In this document: one piece after another, positions 34,837 to 44,692 of the stretch
Layout: every line of letters starts with the position of its first letter
How positions within the stretch are numbered: position 1 is the first letter of the stretch
Source of the DNA: Flavipsychrobacter sp.
Lineage (GTDB): Bacteria > Bacteroidota > Bacteroidia > Chitinophagales > Chitinophagaceae
DNA length: 64,000 bases
Direction of reading: 5' to 3'
Assembly: GCA_031292525.1 (NCBI GenBank)
Contig: JARLGY010000050.1
Location: forward strand, 1 to 64,000
Program-made: the position numbers and the translations under genes
The notes under the pieces: model-generated
Database searches by the model: none
Seen by the model: the letters and a program-made list of their open reading frames with translations, nothing else
What the model was told of the DNA's origin: nothing

Positions 34837-35290
34837 GGTTATTGTTTGTATTTGAGCATGCAAATTTCATGCAATGGGGGAAAGAGGGATATATGTAATT
34901 GCTATTGCTGCTTAGAAGAGATGGAATGTGACAGAAACAGAGATCAAACACCGTAGCTAGTAAATGCATGTATTTAAATATTATGTATTGTAAAGGTGGA
35001 ATGTCTCTATCTCTGAAAACAAAAAACGTCCTTTTTAAAAGTGGAAATCGCTGGAAGTGCTTGTGGTAAATGATGCGACACGCTACTAGCCTGGAAAACA
35101 CAGCCACATTTTTGTGGAGCGTTTCTTTAAAAAATATTTCACAGCCCTAATGCTCATTATTCATTAGAAAAAGGAGTCTAAAAATATGCATCTAAATAAT
35201 ATATTTTTGTTTTTTTAGGGTTGATATCAGTTTAGGTCGTCTATTATGCAGGGCTTGTGATTTAATATTCATGTGTTAACTTGTAATGTG
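34837..35290. other. 454-bp divergent intergenic region
   Basis: No supported gene lies between the divergent reductase and AraC genes. A ten-codon frame (35186-35218, MHLNNIFLFF) preceded by AAGGAG at 35171-35176 is noted but not called. The rest is AT-rich, with no clear palindrome. Confidence 0.5.
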
Positions 35291-36109
35291 ATGGATGTAT
35301 TTGTACCTGCTGATAAACTGCTAAAAAAATACATAGACTGTATCTATATAATAAAGCGGGATGACAAGCCGCTGAAATATACAGCTTATCCCAGTACACA
35401 CCTGGCAGTAGGTTTGTTTAGCAATGCTAACATAGTACAGGAAGAAAAGAAACTTATTGTTGCTAATGCTGATTTTGAAAATGCCATTGCAATAGCCTGC
35501 AACCGATTGCACGATGTTGTAGTTATGGATTATAAGCAGGTACCGAACGAAGTAGCTATTAATTTTAAACCGATGGGGTTTAACACATTCACTAATGCGG
35601 ATATTGCCGGTCGACCAGATTTTACCATCTTTAATTCGTGGGACGATGATCTAACCGAGGTTTTGAATAGTGTTTTCAGCACAGAAAAAACTGCGTGTCA
35701 AACCGAGATTATACAAAATTTCTTATTGTCGCGATATAGCCCACTTGCAGAGGAGGAAATACTAACAAAGGCTATTGCAATGTTGTGTGATTTCACTAAA
35801 GACTATTGCCTGGAACAAATTGCGGCATTGGTTGGGGTGCACTATAAACATTTATACCGGTGTTTTAAAAAGTATGTGGGATGCAGCCCTGCACGTTTCA
35901 AGAAAATAGATCGGTTTAGAAATACGATCTGCTCGCGGTTAAAAGCAAAAGATGCAGTGAAGCTGACTGAAACCGGTTATGATAATAACTATGCAGACCA
36001 GTCTCATTTCATCAGACATTTCCGACAGGTAGCCGGGGAAAATCCTACCAGCTTGTTTAAAGACCTCGTATTGCTGGGAGGTGATAAGATAGCCTGGAAA
36101 TTTTCATGA
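35291..36109 (+). CDS. AraC-family transcriptional regulator
   Basis: The 272-residue regulator has an N-terminal ligand-type domain of the DUF6597 style (MDVFVPADKLLKKYIDCIYIIKR...LPNEV-type VPNEVAINFKPMGFNTF). A C-terminal AraC double helix-turn-helix follows: YCLEQIAALVGVHYKHLYRCFKKYVGCSPARFKKIDRFR, and DNNYADQSHFIRHFRQVAGENPTSLFK. ATG 35291 is preferred over GTG 35273. It lies 65 bp upstream of the S41 protease on the same strand. Ligand and targets are unknown. Confidence 0.9.
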   Translation: MDVFVPADKLLKKYIDCIYIIKRDDKPLKYTAYPSTHLAVGLFSNANIVQEEKKLIVANADFENAIAIACNRLHDVVVMDYKQVPNEVAINFKPMGFNTFTNADIAGRPDFTIFNSWDDDLTEVLNSVFSTEKTACQTEIIQNFLLSRYSPLAEEEILTKAIAMLCDFTKDYCLEQIAALVGVHYKHLYRCFKKYVGCSPARFKKIDRFRNTICSRLKAKDAVKLTETGYDNNYADQSHFIRHFRQVAGENPTSLFKDLVLLGGDKIAWKFS

Positions 36110-36174
36110 TTGTCCAAAATGTACAATTTAGGTAAGCGGCAAGTACTGAATTTTATGGTTCAATATCGTTTACT

Positions 36175-38142
36175 ATGCGCCTGATCATCATTTTCATTAC
36201 CGCTCTTGTACTCAGCAATACCACATTTGCACAGGTACCTACTTATCAGCAAAAGCTCTACTACACTTGCAAGATCTGGGGTTTTGTAAAGTATTATCAC
36301 TCGAACGTTTCGAACTGCAATATTAATTGGGATAGTGTGTTGCTGGCCAGTTTACCTGCTATAAAGAATACTGTAACAAAGAATGAGTTTAACGATGCCC
36401 TGGATACCATGCTGGTGGCCGCCGGACCAATGGCATTATCATCTACATATTTCCCTGATACCCTTGCACCTGAACTGAAGCGGAACCGAAATTTTGGTTG
36501 GATAAATGATGCCAATTTGCGTGCCGACGTACAAACAATACTGGATACCATAAAAAATAACTTCAGACCTCATATTGGTTGTTATGTGAAGGATAATACA
36601 TATCCTTACTCGACTTCATTTAATTACGGCGGATTGTTATTATTCCCTCATGACACTATATTACTGGATACCAGTGTTTTTACAAACTACCCTGATGAAT
36701 ATAACAGGCTATCTGTTTTGTTTAAATACTGGAACCTTGTTAACTATTTTGATCCGTACACCTACGGTTTCGATCAGCCAATGGATACGATATTGTATAA
36801 TCATATCATGTCTTTTGACACTGTAAGCAATCCGGAGGCTTTCAATATGTGCCTTAGAAGTGTGTTTGCAAGTTTTGATGATGAAAGCATTGAAGCAGGT
36901 ACCTACTACAGAAATTTCGCCTATCCTGGACATTATAATCCGCAAATAATGTTGAGCTACATACAAGGCAAGTATGTAGTTGTAAAGTCTGGTGTAGCGG
37001 GTGTGCCAGTAGGGCAGGCCGTTGTATCGATCAATGGACTTTCTGCTACACAATGGGAGGATAGTTTACGACCTTACATATCGGCTGGTAACATTTCGAT
37101 CTTCAGATATAAAGTTGGCCGGTATATGCTTGCCGGAAACACCGGCACAACAGTACAGGCGGTCTTTGCAGATACCGCAGGTATGCAAACTCCCGATACG
37201 CTGATGAGGGATACCTATATAACCAGTGGATGGTTTCAATCTTATTATCCTGCAGATTCGCTTAGTAATATTAACTGGAACATGATGAGCTGCCAGGTTG
37301 GATACATCAATAACAATGTGATGCTAGGCACAGATGTCAATGATGCGTATAATGCATTAGGGGGCAGCGCTGCCATTGTTATAGATCTTAGAAACTTCGC
37401 TGTAAGCAATACAGTTTGGGAGTTGGCGAACCTGATGTATCCCACTACAGAAAGTTTTGCTAAAAACTGTGTGCCAGATGTTACTTATCCAGGCACGTTT
37501 AGCTGGCAATACGATGCGCTTGGATATCCCCAAAATTCCAATCCATATAATGGTACAGTTATACTATTGGTAAATGAACTAACGGCGGGTTCGGCAGAGT
37601 ATGGTTGCATGATCATGCAGAATATGCGCCACATAATTGTTGGTAGCCAAACTGCCGGGGCAGACGGTAACGTATCTTATTTTTTAGTGACCCAGGATAT
37701 GCAAACAGACTTTCCATCGCTGGGTGTTTTTTACCCTAATGGCGATAGTACGCAGCGTATAGGGATGGTGCCTGATGTGGTGGTTAGACCAACGATTGCA
37801 GGGATAATGCAGGGAAGGGATGAGGTGCTTGAAAAAGCTTTAACTATGGCTTGCTCCATAGCAAACAGTATACCTATGATAGCGGCTGCAACTACAAAAA
37901 TAAATGTATATCCTAACCCGGCTGATGCGTTGGTAAATATTGATGTGACAAACGTGCAACAAAAAGAACTGACCGTAGCCATAATGGATATTGCAGGTAA
38001 AACGATTTCATCACAAGAAATAGCGAAAAGTGGCAATGATGTACATACTTCTATAAATGTTAGCACATTATCGCCCGGGATGTATTTTGTAAAAATACAG
38101 GCAGGTAGTGAGCAGTATGTGAGAAAGATTGTGAAGGAATAA
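36175..38142 (+). CDS. Exported S41 (C-terminal processing-like) peptidase with T9SS tail
   Basis: The 655-residue protein has a signal peptide (1-19, NTTFAQ). An N-terminal helical/unknown region contains WGFVKYYHSNV, common in Bacteroidota S41 proteins, and a PDZ-like part lies near 270-300 (YVVVKSGVAGVPVGQAVVSINGL). The S41 core has nucleophile S473 in LVNELTAGSAEYGCMIMQNMRHIIVGSQTAGADGN. Residues from about 575 to 655 are a T9SS type A tail (INVYPNPADALVNIDV, LSPGMYFVKIQ, RKIVKE). It is likely a surface-attached or secreted protease. It ends 13 bp before convergent ispG. Confidence 0.92.
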   Translation: MRLIIIFITALVLSNTTFAQVPTYQQKLYYTCKIWGFVKYYHSNVSNCNINWDSVLLASLPAIKNTVTKNEFNDALDTMLVAAGPMALSSTYFPDTLAPELKRNRNFGWINDANLRADVQTILDTIKNNFRPHIGCYVKDNTYPYSTSFNYGGLLLFPHDTILLDTSVFTNYPDEYNRLSVLFKYWNLVNYFDPYTYGFDQPMDTILYNHIMSFDTVSNPEAFNMCLRSVFASFDDESIEAGTYYRNFAYPGHYNPQIMLSYIQGKYVVVKSGVAGVPVGQAVVSINGLSATQWEDSLRPYISAGNISIFRYKVGRYMLAGNTGTTVQAVFADTAGMQTPDTLMRDTYITSGWFQSYYPADSLSNINWNMMSCQVGYINNNVMLGTDVNDAYNALGGSAAIVIDLRNFAVSNTVWELANLMYPTTESFAKNCVPDVTYPGTFSWQYDALGYPQNSNPYNGTVILLVNELTAGSAEYGCMIMQNMRHIIVGSQTAGADGNVSYFLVTQDMQTDFPSLGVFYPNGDSTQRIGMVPDVVVRPTIAGIMQGRDEVLEKALTMACSIANSIPMIAAATTKINVYPNPADALVNIDVTNVQQKELTVAIMDIAGKTISSQEIAKSGNDVHTSINVSTLSPGMYFVKIQAGSEQYVRKIVKE

Positions 38143-38155
38143 TGCTATTATCCTG

Positions 38156-40147
38156 CTACGCTTCTATATTCACCCAAGCATCATTTTCTTTGAGTAACAG
38201 TATTAGTTCATCAACGGCAATTTCGCTGGGTACGTTACGCTTCATAATATCCTTTCCCTTGTAGAGGGTTATTTTGCCTGCGCCACTGCCTACATAGCCA
38301 AAGTCGGCATCTGCCATTTCGCCAGGGCCGTTTACTATGCACCCCATGATGGCTATTTTCACTCCTTTCAGGTGATTGGTAGCAGCGCGTATTTTAGCAG
38401 TTGTCTCTTGCAGATCGAACAAGGTACGGCCACAACTTGGGCAGCTGATGTATTCTGTTTTACTAATGCGGGTACGTGTGGCCTGTAATATAGAGAACGC
38501 AGTATTATTGAGGAACTGGTTTTTGTTCTTTACCTCCAGGTAAGTGCGGCCACTTACTTTTATTTCTTCTATTTCTTTACCCTTAAGCCATATACCATCT
38601 CCAAAACCATCGAGAAACAGGCCACCAGCCTCTGTAGCCAGGTGTATCAGTTGTTCATCAATGGTACCTTCATTGCTGTTTACTTTCAGTATTACCGGAC
38701 ATTGTATGGCCCGAATCATTAACTCTACAATAAAACGCCTTACAGATTGCATGGCATTAGCATTGGTGCTTTCAATGCAAAGAACAGCCTGTGTGTCTTT
38801 AGCCTTATCCATAAGGCTGGTTAGCGTCTGCCACGGCGCATTAGCATCAACACTCACAAAATGCAGCGTGTGAGGGATGGATGCTTGCAGATAATCTGCA
38901 TTGGCGTATAATGGAAGACCTGTGTTGCGAGGTACCTGCTGCACATACATATGATCGCAAATAGCTTGCAGGGTACCGGGTAAGCCAAAGTTGATAGCGT
39001 TATGTCCAGTATAAATATAATCTGCTGCGCCATCGCTGATGTTCCATTTATCACTAGCCTCATCGTACAGATAACCTATAGATGCAAGGTCGGCAGGGAG
39101 TATATTAGGTTCGTTGCTGTAGTCTGCAATTACTACGGGTACATGGCCTATACCTATGTGAGTTACAACATTTGTGCTGCGCCGCTGGTATGCGAACGGG
39201 TTGTATGGCAATTTTATTTTTCCGCTGCCGGCAAAAGGTTCAATGCCTGTATGTTCCTGACGGTTAGTATATCTGTTTACAATATCCTTGCACACTGGTA
39301 TCTCAAATTCAGGGTCTTCTGTGAGCGACACACGTATAGTATCACCAATGCCATCTTCAAGCAATGTGCCGATGCCTATTGCACTTTTTATACGGCCGTC
39401 TTCACCATCGCCGGCTTCTGTAACACCCAGATGCAGCGGGTAGCATTCCCCAAACTCTTCATCCATTTTCTGTATCAGTGCTCTGTAAGCCTGTACCATT
39501 ACTAATGGATTGCTGCTTTTCATGCTGAGTATTACCTGGTGGTAATTTTCATCGCGTGCTATGCGCAGGAACTCCATAGCACTTTCTACCATACCCATGG
39601 GGCTATCACCATAGCGACTCATAATACGATCGCTAAGGGAGCCATGGTTGGTGCCAATGCGCATGGCAGTACCATACTCCTTGCATATACGTAACAGCGG
39701 CGTGAACCGTGTCCTGATACGATCTACTTCTGCTGCATATTCCAAATCGGTATATTCTATCAGGTCAAATTTCTTTTTATCTACATAGTTGCCGGGATTT
39801 ACTCTTACCTTTTCTACTATGCGTGCAGCTATTTCTGCCGCATTGGGGGTAAAGTGTATGTCGGCAACAAGTGGGGTTTCATATCCCTTTTTGCGGAGTT
39901 CGTTCTTTATATTCAGTAAGTTCTCAGCCTCATTTTTGCTGGGGGCAGTTATGCGTACCAGTTCAGCCCCGGCTTCAATGCAACGTATGGTTTGTGCTAC
40001 CGTCCCGGCAGTATCCATGGTGTCTGTGGTAGTCATGGTCTGTATGCGGATGGGATGGCCGCTACCTAGCAACAGGTTACCTATTTTTACTTCGCGTGTA
40101 GTGAGGCGTTTGTATTCGGTAAGAGACCGGCAATATTGTTGTAACAT
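38156..40147 (-). CDS. ispG: 4-hydroxy-3-methylbut-2-enyl diphosphate synthase (flavodoxin/ferredoxin) IspG
   Basis: IspG carries out the penultimate step of the MEP isoprenoid pathway, making HMBPP from MEcPP with a [4Fe-4S] cluster. The 663-residue protein is the long type, in which an extra domain (about 290-540) lies between the TIM barrel (MTTTDTMDTAGTVAQ, RVNPGNYVDKKKFD) and the cluster domain. The three cluster cysteines are C569, C572 (ISCPSCGRTLFD) and C603 (IMGCIVNGPGE). This length is usual for Bacteroidota and chlamydial/plant forms and is not a fusion. It faces away from the hydrolase gene at 40318. Confidence 0.96.
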   Translation of the reverse strand: MLQQYCRSLTEYKRLTTREVKIGNLLLGSGHPIRIQTMTTTDTMDTAGTVAQTIRCIEAGAELVRITAPSKNEAENLLNIKNELRKKGYETPLVADIHFTPNAAEIAARIVEKVRVNPGNYVDKKKFDLIEYTDLEYAAEVDRIRTRFTPLLRICKEYGTAMRIGTNHGSLSDRIMSRYGDSPMGMVESAMEFLRIARDENYHQVILSMKSSNPLVMVQAYRALIQKMDEEFGECYPLHLGVTEAGDGEDGRIKSAIGIGTLLEDGIGDTIRVSLTEDPEFEIPVCKDIVNRYTNRQEHTGIEPFAGSGKIKLPYNPFAYQRRSTNVVTHIGIGHVPVVIADYSNEPNILPADLASIGYLYDEASDKWNISDGAADYIYTGHNAINFGLPGTLQAICDHMYVQQVPRNTGLPLYANADYLQASIPHTLHFVSVDANAPWQTLTSLMDKAKDTQAVLCIESTNANAMQSVRRFIVELMIRAIQCPVILKVNSNEGTIDEQLIHLATEAGGLFLDGFGDGIWLKGKEIEEIKVSGRTYLEVKNKNQFLNNTAFSILQATRTRISKTEYISCPSCGRTLFDLQETTAKIRAATNHLKGVKIAIMGCIVNGPGEMADADFGYVGSGAGKITLYKGKDIMKRNVPSEIAVDELILLLKENDAWVNIEA

Positions 40148-40317
40148 ATGAACCGCAAAGGTAGGATAATAGGCATGAACCTAGTGATGAAGCGACAGGA
40201 AAACATAATATATAAGGTTTCTTAAAGGAGAATAAAAAAACAAATTGTTACGTTGGGCCGTGAAATGTATGTTTTTCTAGTAAACAATAGTATTTTAGCA
40301 AATCCTCAAAGTATCGG

Positions 40318-41079
40318 ATGGAATACGAAATTAAACAATCAGGTAAATTTAAATATGTAGAAGAAGGCGCAGGTGAGCCACTGGTGCTATTGCACGGCTT
40401 ATTTGGTGCGCTGAGTAACTTTAAAGACCTGGTGGATTTTTTCAAAAATACCCACAGGGTTATTATACCTATGCTCCCCCTTTTTGATCTATCAATTCTT
40501 GATACGTCAGTTTCGGGCCTTGCTAAGCACGTACAGAAATTTTTAGAAGCATTTGAAATAAATAATGTGCACTTACTTGGTAACTCGCTTGGAGGGCATA
40601 TAGGGCTGGTATACACATTAAAGAATCAGGAAAATGTAAAGACCATTACCCTTACCGGCAGCTCTGGTCTGTTTGAGAATGGTATGGGCGAAACGTACCC
40701 TAAACGCGGCGATTACGACTATATAAAGAAGAAAACAGAACTTACCTTTTACGACCCGGCCATGGCAACCAAAGAATTGGTTGACGAGGTGTTCTCGATA
40801 ACCAATAACAGGCTAAAGGCATTGAAGGTGATAAGCCTTGCTAAGTCGGCTATACGCCACAACCTTGGCGATGAGATAATGGATGTGAAAGTGCCTACCT
40901 GCCTGATATGGGGAAAGAACGATACGATAACCCCACCTATGGTTGCGCAGGAGTTTAATAAGCTCATACCTAATTCAGAACTGCATTTTATTGATAAATG
41001 CGGGCATGCTGCTATGATGGAAGTGCCAGATGAATTCAATAAAATATTGGCCGAATTCCTGTCAAAGCATAAGGGCTAG
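40318..41079 (+). CDS. Alpha/beta-fold hydrolase
   Basis: The 253-residue cytoplasmic hydrolase has HGLFG (oxyanion region, 26-30), nucleophile S90 in LLGNSLGGHIGL, acidic residue in LIWGKNDTITPP and histidine in DKCGHAAMMEVP. The order and spacing match the 2-hydroxymuconate-semialdehyde/haloperoxidase-like subgroup. Unlike the esterases in the pectin locus, it has no signal peptide. Substrate unknown. A CBS-domain gene follows after about 105 bp on the same strand. Confidence 0.9.
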   Translation: MEYEIKQSGKFKYVEEGAGEPLVLLHGLFGALSNFKDLVDFFKNTHRVIIPMLPLFDLSILDTSVSGLAKHVQKFLEAFEINNVHLLGNSLGGHIGLVYTLKNQENVKTITLTGSSGLFENGMGETYPKRGDYDYIKKKTELTFYDPAMATKELVDEVFSITNNRLKALKVISLAKSAIRHNLGDEIMDVKVPTCLIWGKNDTITPPMVAQEFNKLIPNSELHFIDKCGHAAMMEVPDEFNKILAEFLSKHKG

Positions 41080-41184
41080 TCACGGCCGTTAACAGAATAT
41101 TAACGTTGCCGGAATTCATTTAATTTAATTTGGTGTGAGATTTGTACGTATATATCTTGAGCACGAAGATAACTGTGATGAAAC

Positions 41185-41847
41185 ATGACTATTGAGCAAC
41201 TGATTTCGCCTATTGTACCCACCCTTCTCCCTACAGATACAGGGAATAGAGCTTTATACCTGATGGAAGAAAATAATTTCCAGCAGTTACCGCTAATAAT
41301 AGATGAGCGGTATAAAGCTTTGATACAGGAGAATGATGTACTGGATTGGGAAGCTCCCGGTTCGCCACTAAGTATTGCACACTTCCTTGATTATAAGCCT
41401 GCAGTTTTTGCCCATAGCCATCCTTTTGATGCTATGCGTATTGCGCATGCTCAAAATCTTTCTGTTGTACCTGTTATTGATAATGAAAACAAATACCTGG
41501 GCGCTATAACCAGTAGCGAGCTACTGAAGTATATAACGGAGAACAGTGGCCTGGATATGCCCGGTGGTATAATAGTGCTGGAAATATCGCCACGCAATTA
41601 TACACTGCATGAGATAGCGAGGATCTGCGAAAATGAAGACGTATTGCTGACTAGTACTCAACTGCGCACCAATAGCCACAATGGCATGCTTGAGGTGACA
41701 TTGAAAACCAATCGTACAGATATTGATGCTGTGATCGCATCGCTGGAACGTCATAATTATAAGGTGATTGAAGCCCATGGCGAACAGGCTGAAGATGAGG
41801 ATGTGCAAGACAGATTTAATAACCTGATGAACTTCATCAACATCTAA
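41185..41847 (+). CDS. CBS-pair protein with C-terminal ACT-like domain
   Basis: The 220-residue protein has two CBS motifs (about 1-60 and 75-130: NRALYLMEENNFQQLPLII and FDAMRIAHAQNLSVVPVIDNENKYLGAITSSELLKYI). The C-terminal half resembles an ACT fold (GIIVLEISPRNYTLHEIARICENEDVLLTSTQLRTN). The pair probably senses adenine nucleotides or another small ligand. It is closely followed (47 bp) by the DUF3109 gene on the same strand. Confidence 0.85.
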   Translation: MTIEQLISPIVPTLLPTDTGNRALYLMEENNFQQLPLIIDERYKALIQENDVLDWEAPGSPLSIAHFLDYKPAVFAHSHPFDAMRIAHAQNLSVVPVIDNENKYLGAITSSELLKYITENSGLDMPGGIIVLEISPRNYTLHEIARICENEDVLLTSTQLRTNSHNGMLEVTLKTNRTDIDAVIASLERHNYKVIEAHGEQAEDEDVQDRFNNLMNFINI

Positions 41848-41894
41848 TCTGTTCAACCACTTTTCTTTCTTTAAATTTGCACCAAAACGTATAA

Positions 41895-42467
41895 ATGATA
41901 GCTATAGGCGATGTGCTGCTGAGCGACGAGGTGGTGCAGGAGCAATTTGTTTGTGACCTGAATAAATGCAAGGGTGGTTGCTGTGTAGATGGAGATTGTG
42001 GTGCGCCGCTTACTGAAGCCGAAACAAAGACACTTGCTGAAATATATCCCAAAGTAAAACCTTACTTACCGCCTAACTATGCTGCCGAAATAGAACGGCA
42101 AGGCACCCATACCTACGATAATGAGTTTGGCTACGTAACACCTACAGTAAACGGTGGCATTTGTGCCTATGGTACAATTGATGAAATGGGTATTGTGATG
42201 TGCGGTATTGAAAAAGCATACAAAGATGGGGCTGTTGATTTTAAGAAACCCATTTCCTGCCATTTGTATCCTATACGGGTAAAAGAAATGCAAGGCTATG
42301 AGGCAGTGAATTATGAACCGCGTAAAAGCCTTTGTAAACCTGCCTGCAAGCTGGGCCGCCAACTGAAAGTGCCTGTGTACAAATTCCTGAAAGATGCACT
42401 TGTGCGTAAGTATGGGGATGAGTTTTATGACACGCTGGAAGCGGTGGCAAAAAAGATGAATACCTGA
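41895..42467 (+). CDS. DUF3109-family cysteine-rich protein
   Basis: The 190-residue soluble protein carries clustered cysteines: C20, C25, C29, C30, C35 (FVCDLNKCKGGCCVDGDCGAP) and further ones in NGGICAYG, MGIVMCGIEKAY, ISCHLYPIRV and RKSLCKPACKLGR. This matches DUF3109, a relative of the YkgJ zinc/iron-sulfur cluster proteins. It likely binds a metal cluster, and its function is unknown. It follows the CBS gene by 47 bp. Confidence 0.88.
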   Translation: MIAIGDVLLSDEVVQEQFVCDLNKCKGGCCVDGDCGAPLTEAETKTLAEIYPKVKPYLPPNYAAEIERQGTHTYDNEFGYVTPTVNGGICAYGTIDEMGIVMCGIEKAYKDGAVDFKKPISCHLYPIRVKEMQGYEAVNYEPRKSLCKPACKLGRQLKVPVYKFLKDALVRKYGDEFYDTLEAVAKKMNT

Positions 42468-42655
42468 CACTGATGTGGTGTTTCATTTCGTAAGTTGTAT
42501 TTTCAAATAATTATTTTCCGGATAATTATACAAAAGCATATCATTCGCTTTTTTATTAGCAATTATACTTGTATTTTATGCGTGTGTTTGCTACATGTAG
42601 CGCATAAATTAGTGTGCTATCAGCGCTGATTTCTGATAACTGAGTAACTGACATT

Positions 42656-44686
42656 ATGAAGATAAGATCGACGTTTCTCTTATTCATGCTGCTATTCATC
42701 TTTTGTGCCGGTAAAATACTTGCGCAGGATACAGACATATCGTCTTTGCTAAAGACATTACACTCATCTAAACCTGACACCGACAGAAGCAAAATATATA
42801 CAGAAATAGCTGCCTATTATCAAAAGAGATCCAAACAGGATTCATCTTATTATTTTTTGAAGCAGGGGCTTTCTTTTGCAAACAGTATAGATGATAAAAG
42901 AAGGATTGGCCGATTGCTGGAGATCATGGGAGCGCTGGATATGGAAAAGACCATGTACAATAAAGCGCTGCAGGACTACACTCAGGCATTGAATATCCAT
43001 AAAGAGGTTAGCGATATATATGCTGCCGGTGTAGATTATTTAAGCCTTGGGCGGGTAGCTGTAAGTAAAGGTGATTACGCGCATGCAACTAGCTATTACC
43101 TTGAGGCGCTTAAAAGATTTGAAAGCATTGGTGATAAAAAACAGATTGGTGCAGTATACATGTCATTAGGCATGACATGCGATGCGTTTGGTGAAAATAA
43201 AAAAGCGCTGAATTATCTTCTAAAATCGCAAGAAGCTTTAAATACAGTTCCCTTCTCTGTGTATCATCTGCAGTTGATGAATAACTTGGGTTTGGTCTAC
43301 CACCAAATGAAAGATTATGATGCCAGTATGAAAGTGCTGAGCATGGGCATTGCTAAAAGTACAGCGCCTGAATATGCCTTTGTTCGTGCACAGCTCTTAT
43401 CCAACGCCAGTAGTGTTTTGTATGATGTTGGGCAACATAAAGAAGCTATTGAATATCTGAACCAAACGTTGGAGCTGACCAGGAAAATGAATTTTAAAGA
43501 GTCGGAATGCTATGCCTTGGTCAACCTTGCAGAAACACGGACCGATAGCAAACAGGCACTTGCAGAATTGCAGGAGGCGCTGGCTATAAGCCAGGAAATA
43601 GACCATAAGTACCTGCAAATGAAGATATATGAAAGCCTGGCAGAATTTTATAAAAAACGACAACGGTTTGCCGAAGCGCTTGACGCGACCGATAAAAAAA
43701 ATGATCTAAAAGATAGCATTTTGAGCAAACAGAAACTTGTTGAAATAGCGGATCTTCAAAGCACTTCTGAGTTGGAGCAATCTAATAACAAAGTAAATAA
43801 CCTGATGCTTATAAATAGCCGTGATGAGTTTAGGGCTAAACTGGTTATTGCTATAGCGGCAGGTATTGGGCTGGTGCTTATTATTGGTGGGTTTTACTAT
43901 CGCAAAGTGACCGTGTTGAATAAACAATTGGTAACGCAAGGCGAAGAACTAAAAGAACTGAACAATGTTACTATAGCCCAAACAGAAGAACTGAAAGAGC
44001 TGAATACAGTTAAGGACAAAATATTTTCGGTAATAGGACATGACCTGCGTAGCCCGCTGGGCAATATTATAAGCATGCTGCAGGTGATGGAAGAAGAGGA
44101 CGGTGTTATTAATGATGAGTACCGGCCATATGTAAATGAGCTTAGGTTACAGTCATTGCTTACGTTAGATACCCTGGATAAATTGCTGTACTGGGGTAAG
44201 AATAGTTTTAAAGGCATTGTTATACAGCAACAAATATTTACTGTTGATACTATTATAAAAAGCAACATTGGCCTGCTTACAGTAGCTGCACAACAAAAGA
44301 ATATTACCGTAACAGATGAAGTGCCCGCAGGCACACAAATATTTGCAGACGTATCGCATTTTGATTTTGTGACCCGCAACCTGTTTTCAAATGCTTTAAA
44401 ATTTACTCCCCCTGGCGGTTCCATCCATATTAGTGCAACAGAAACTGTTAAGCCTGGCTTTACAGTATTTGCTGTACATGACACAGGTGTAGGTATGAGC
44501 CAGGAAGAACAAGATCATCTCTTTAGCCTGGACCTTACCAGCAAGATAGGTACACAGGAAGAAGTAGGTACCGGTATAGGCCTACTGTTGTGCAAAGAAT
44601 TTGTAGAGAAGAACGGTGGTGAGCTTTGGGTAATTAGTAAACAAGGAGATGGCTCTACTTTTTATTTTTCTTTTAAGACGGCGTAG
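42656..44686 (+). CDS. TPR-containing sensor histidine kinase (HisKA class)
   Basis: The 676-residue protein has a signal peptide (about 1-22). About seven TPR units follow in the periplasmic part (NKALQDYTQALNIHKEV, ATSYYLEALKRFESIGD, ...), then one membrane span (about 397-415, LVIAIAAGIGLVLIIGGFYY) and a coiled linker with repeated EELKELN. A HisKA domain with H462 (FSVIGHDLRSPLGNIISM) and an ATPase domain (FDFVTRNLFSNALKFTPPGG, DTGVGMS, GTGIGLLLCKEF) end the protein. No receiver domain is attached and no response regulator is adjacent, so it is an orphan kinase. Confidence 0.92.
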   Translation: MKIRSTFLLFMLLFIFCAGKILAQDTDISSLLKTLHSSKPDTDRSKIYTEIAAYYQKRSKQDSSYYFLKQGLSFANSIDDKRRIGRLLEIMGALDMEKTMYNKALQDYTQALNIHKEVSDIYAAGVDYLSLGRVAVSKGDYAHATSYYLEALKRFESIGDKKQIGAVYMSLGMTCDAFGENKKALNYLLKSQEALNTVPFSVYHLQLMNNLGLVYHQMKDYDASMKVLSMGIAKSTAPEYAFVRAQLLSNASSVLYDVGQHKEAIEYLNQTLELTRKMNFKESECYALVNLAETRTDSKQALAELQEALAISQEIDHKYLQMKIYESLAEFYKKRQRFAEALDATDKKNDLKDSILSKQKLVEIADLQSTSELEQSNNKVNNLMLINSRDEFRAKLVIAIAAGIGLVLIIGGFYYRKVTVLNKQLVTQGEELKELNNVTIAQTEELKELNTVKDKIFSVIGHDLRSPLGNIISMLQVMEEEDGVINDEYRPYVNELRLQSLLTLDTLDKLLYWGKNSFKGIVIQQQIFTVDTIIKSNIGLLTVAAQQKNITVTDEVPAGTQIFADVSHFDFVTRNLFSNALKFTPPGGSIHISATETVKPGFTVFAVHDTGVGMSQEEQDHLFSLDLTSKIGTQEEVGTGIGLLLCKEFVEKNGGELWVISKQGDGSTFYFSFKTA

Positions 44687-44692
44687 GTTGTA

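Noticed and set aside
34811-35107. Minus-strand frame between the reductase and AraC genes
   Set aside because: It overlaps the start of the aldo/keto reductase gene, has no domain and a weak composition.
38156-40147. IspG as a fusion protein
   Set aside because: The extra middle domain is the normal long form in this phylum.
42507-42529. ATAATTAT inverted repeat with 7-nt spacer before the orphan kinase
   Set aside because: Arms are pure AT and self-complementary in a highly AT-rich leader, so chance is likely.
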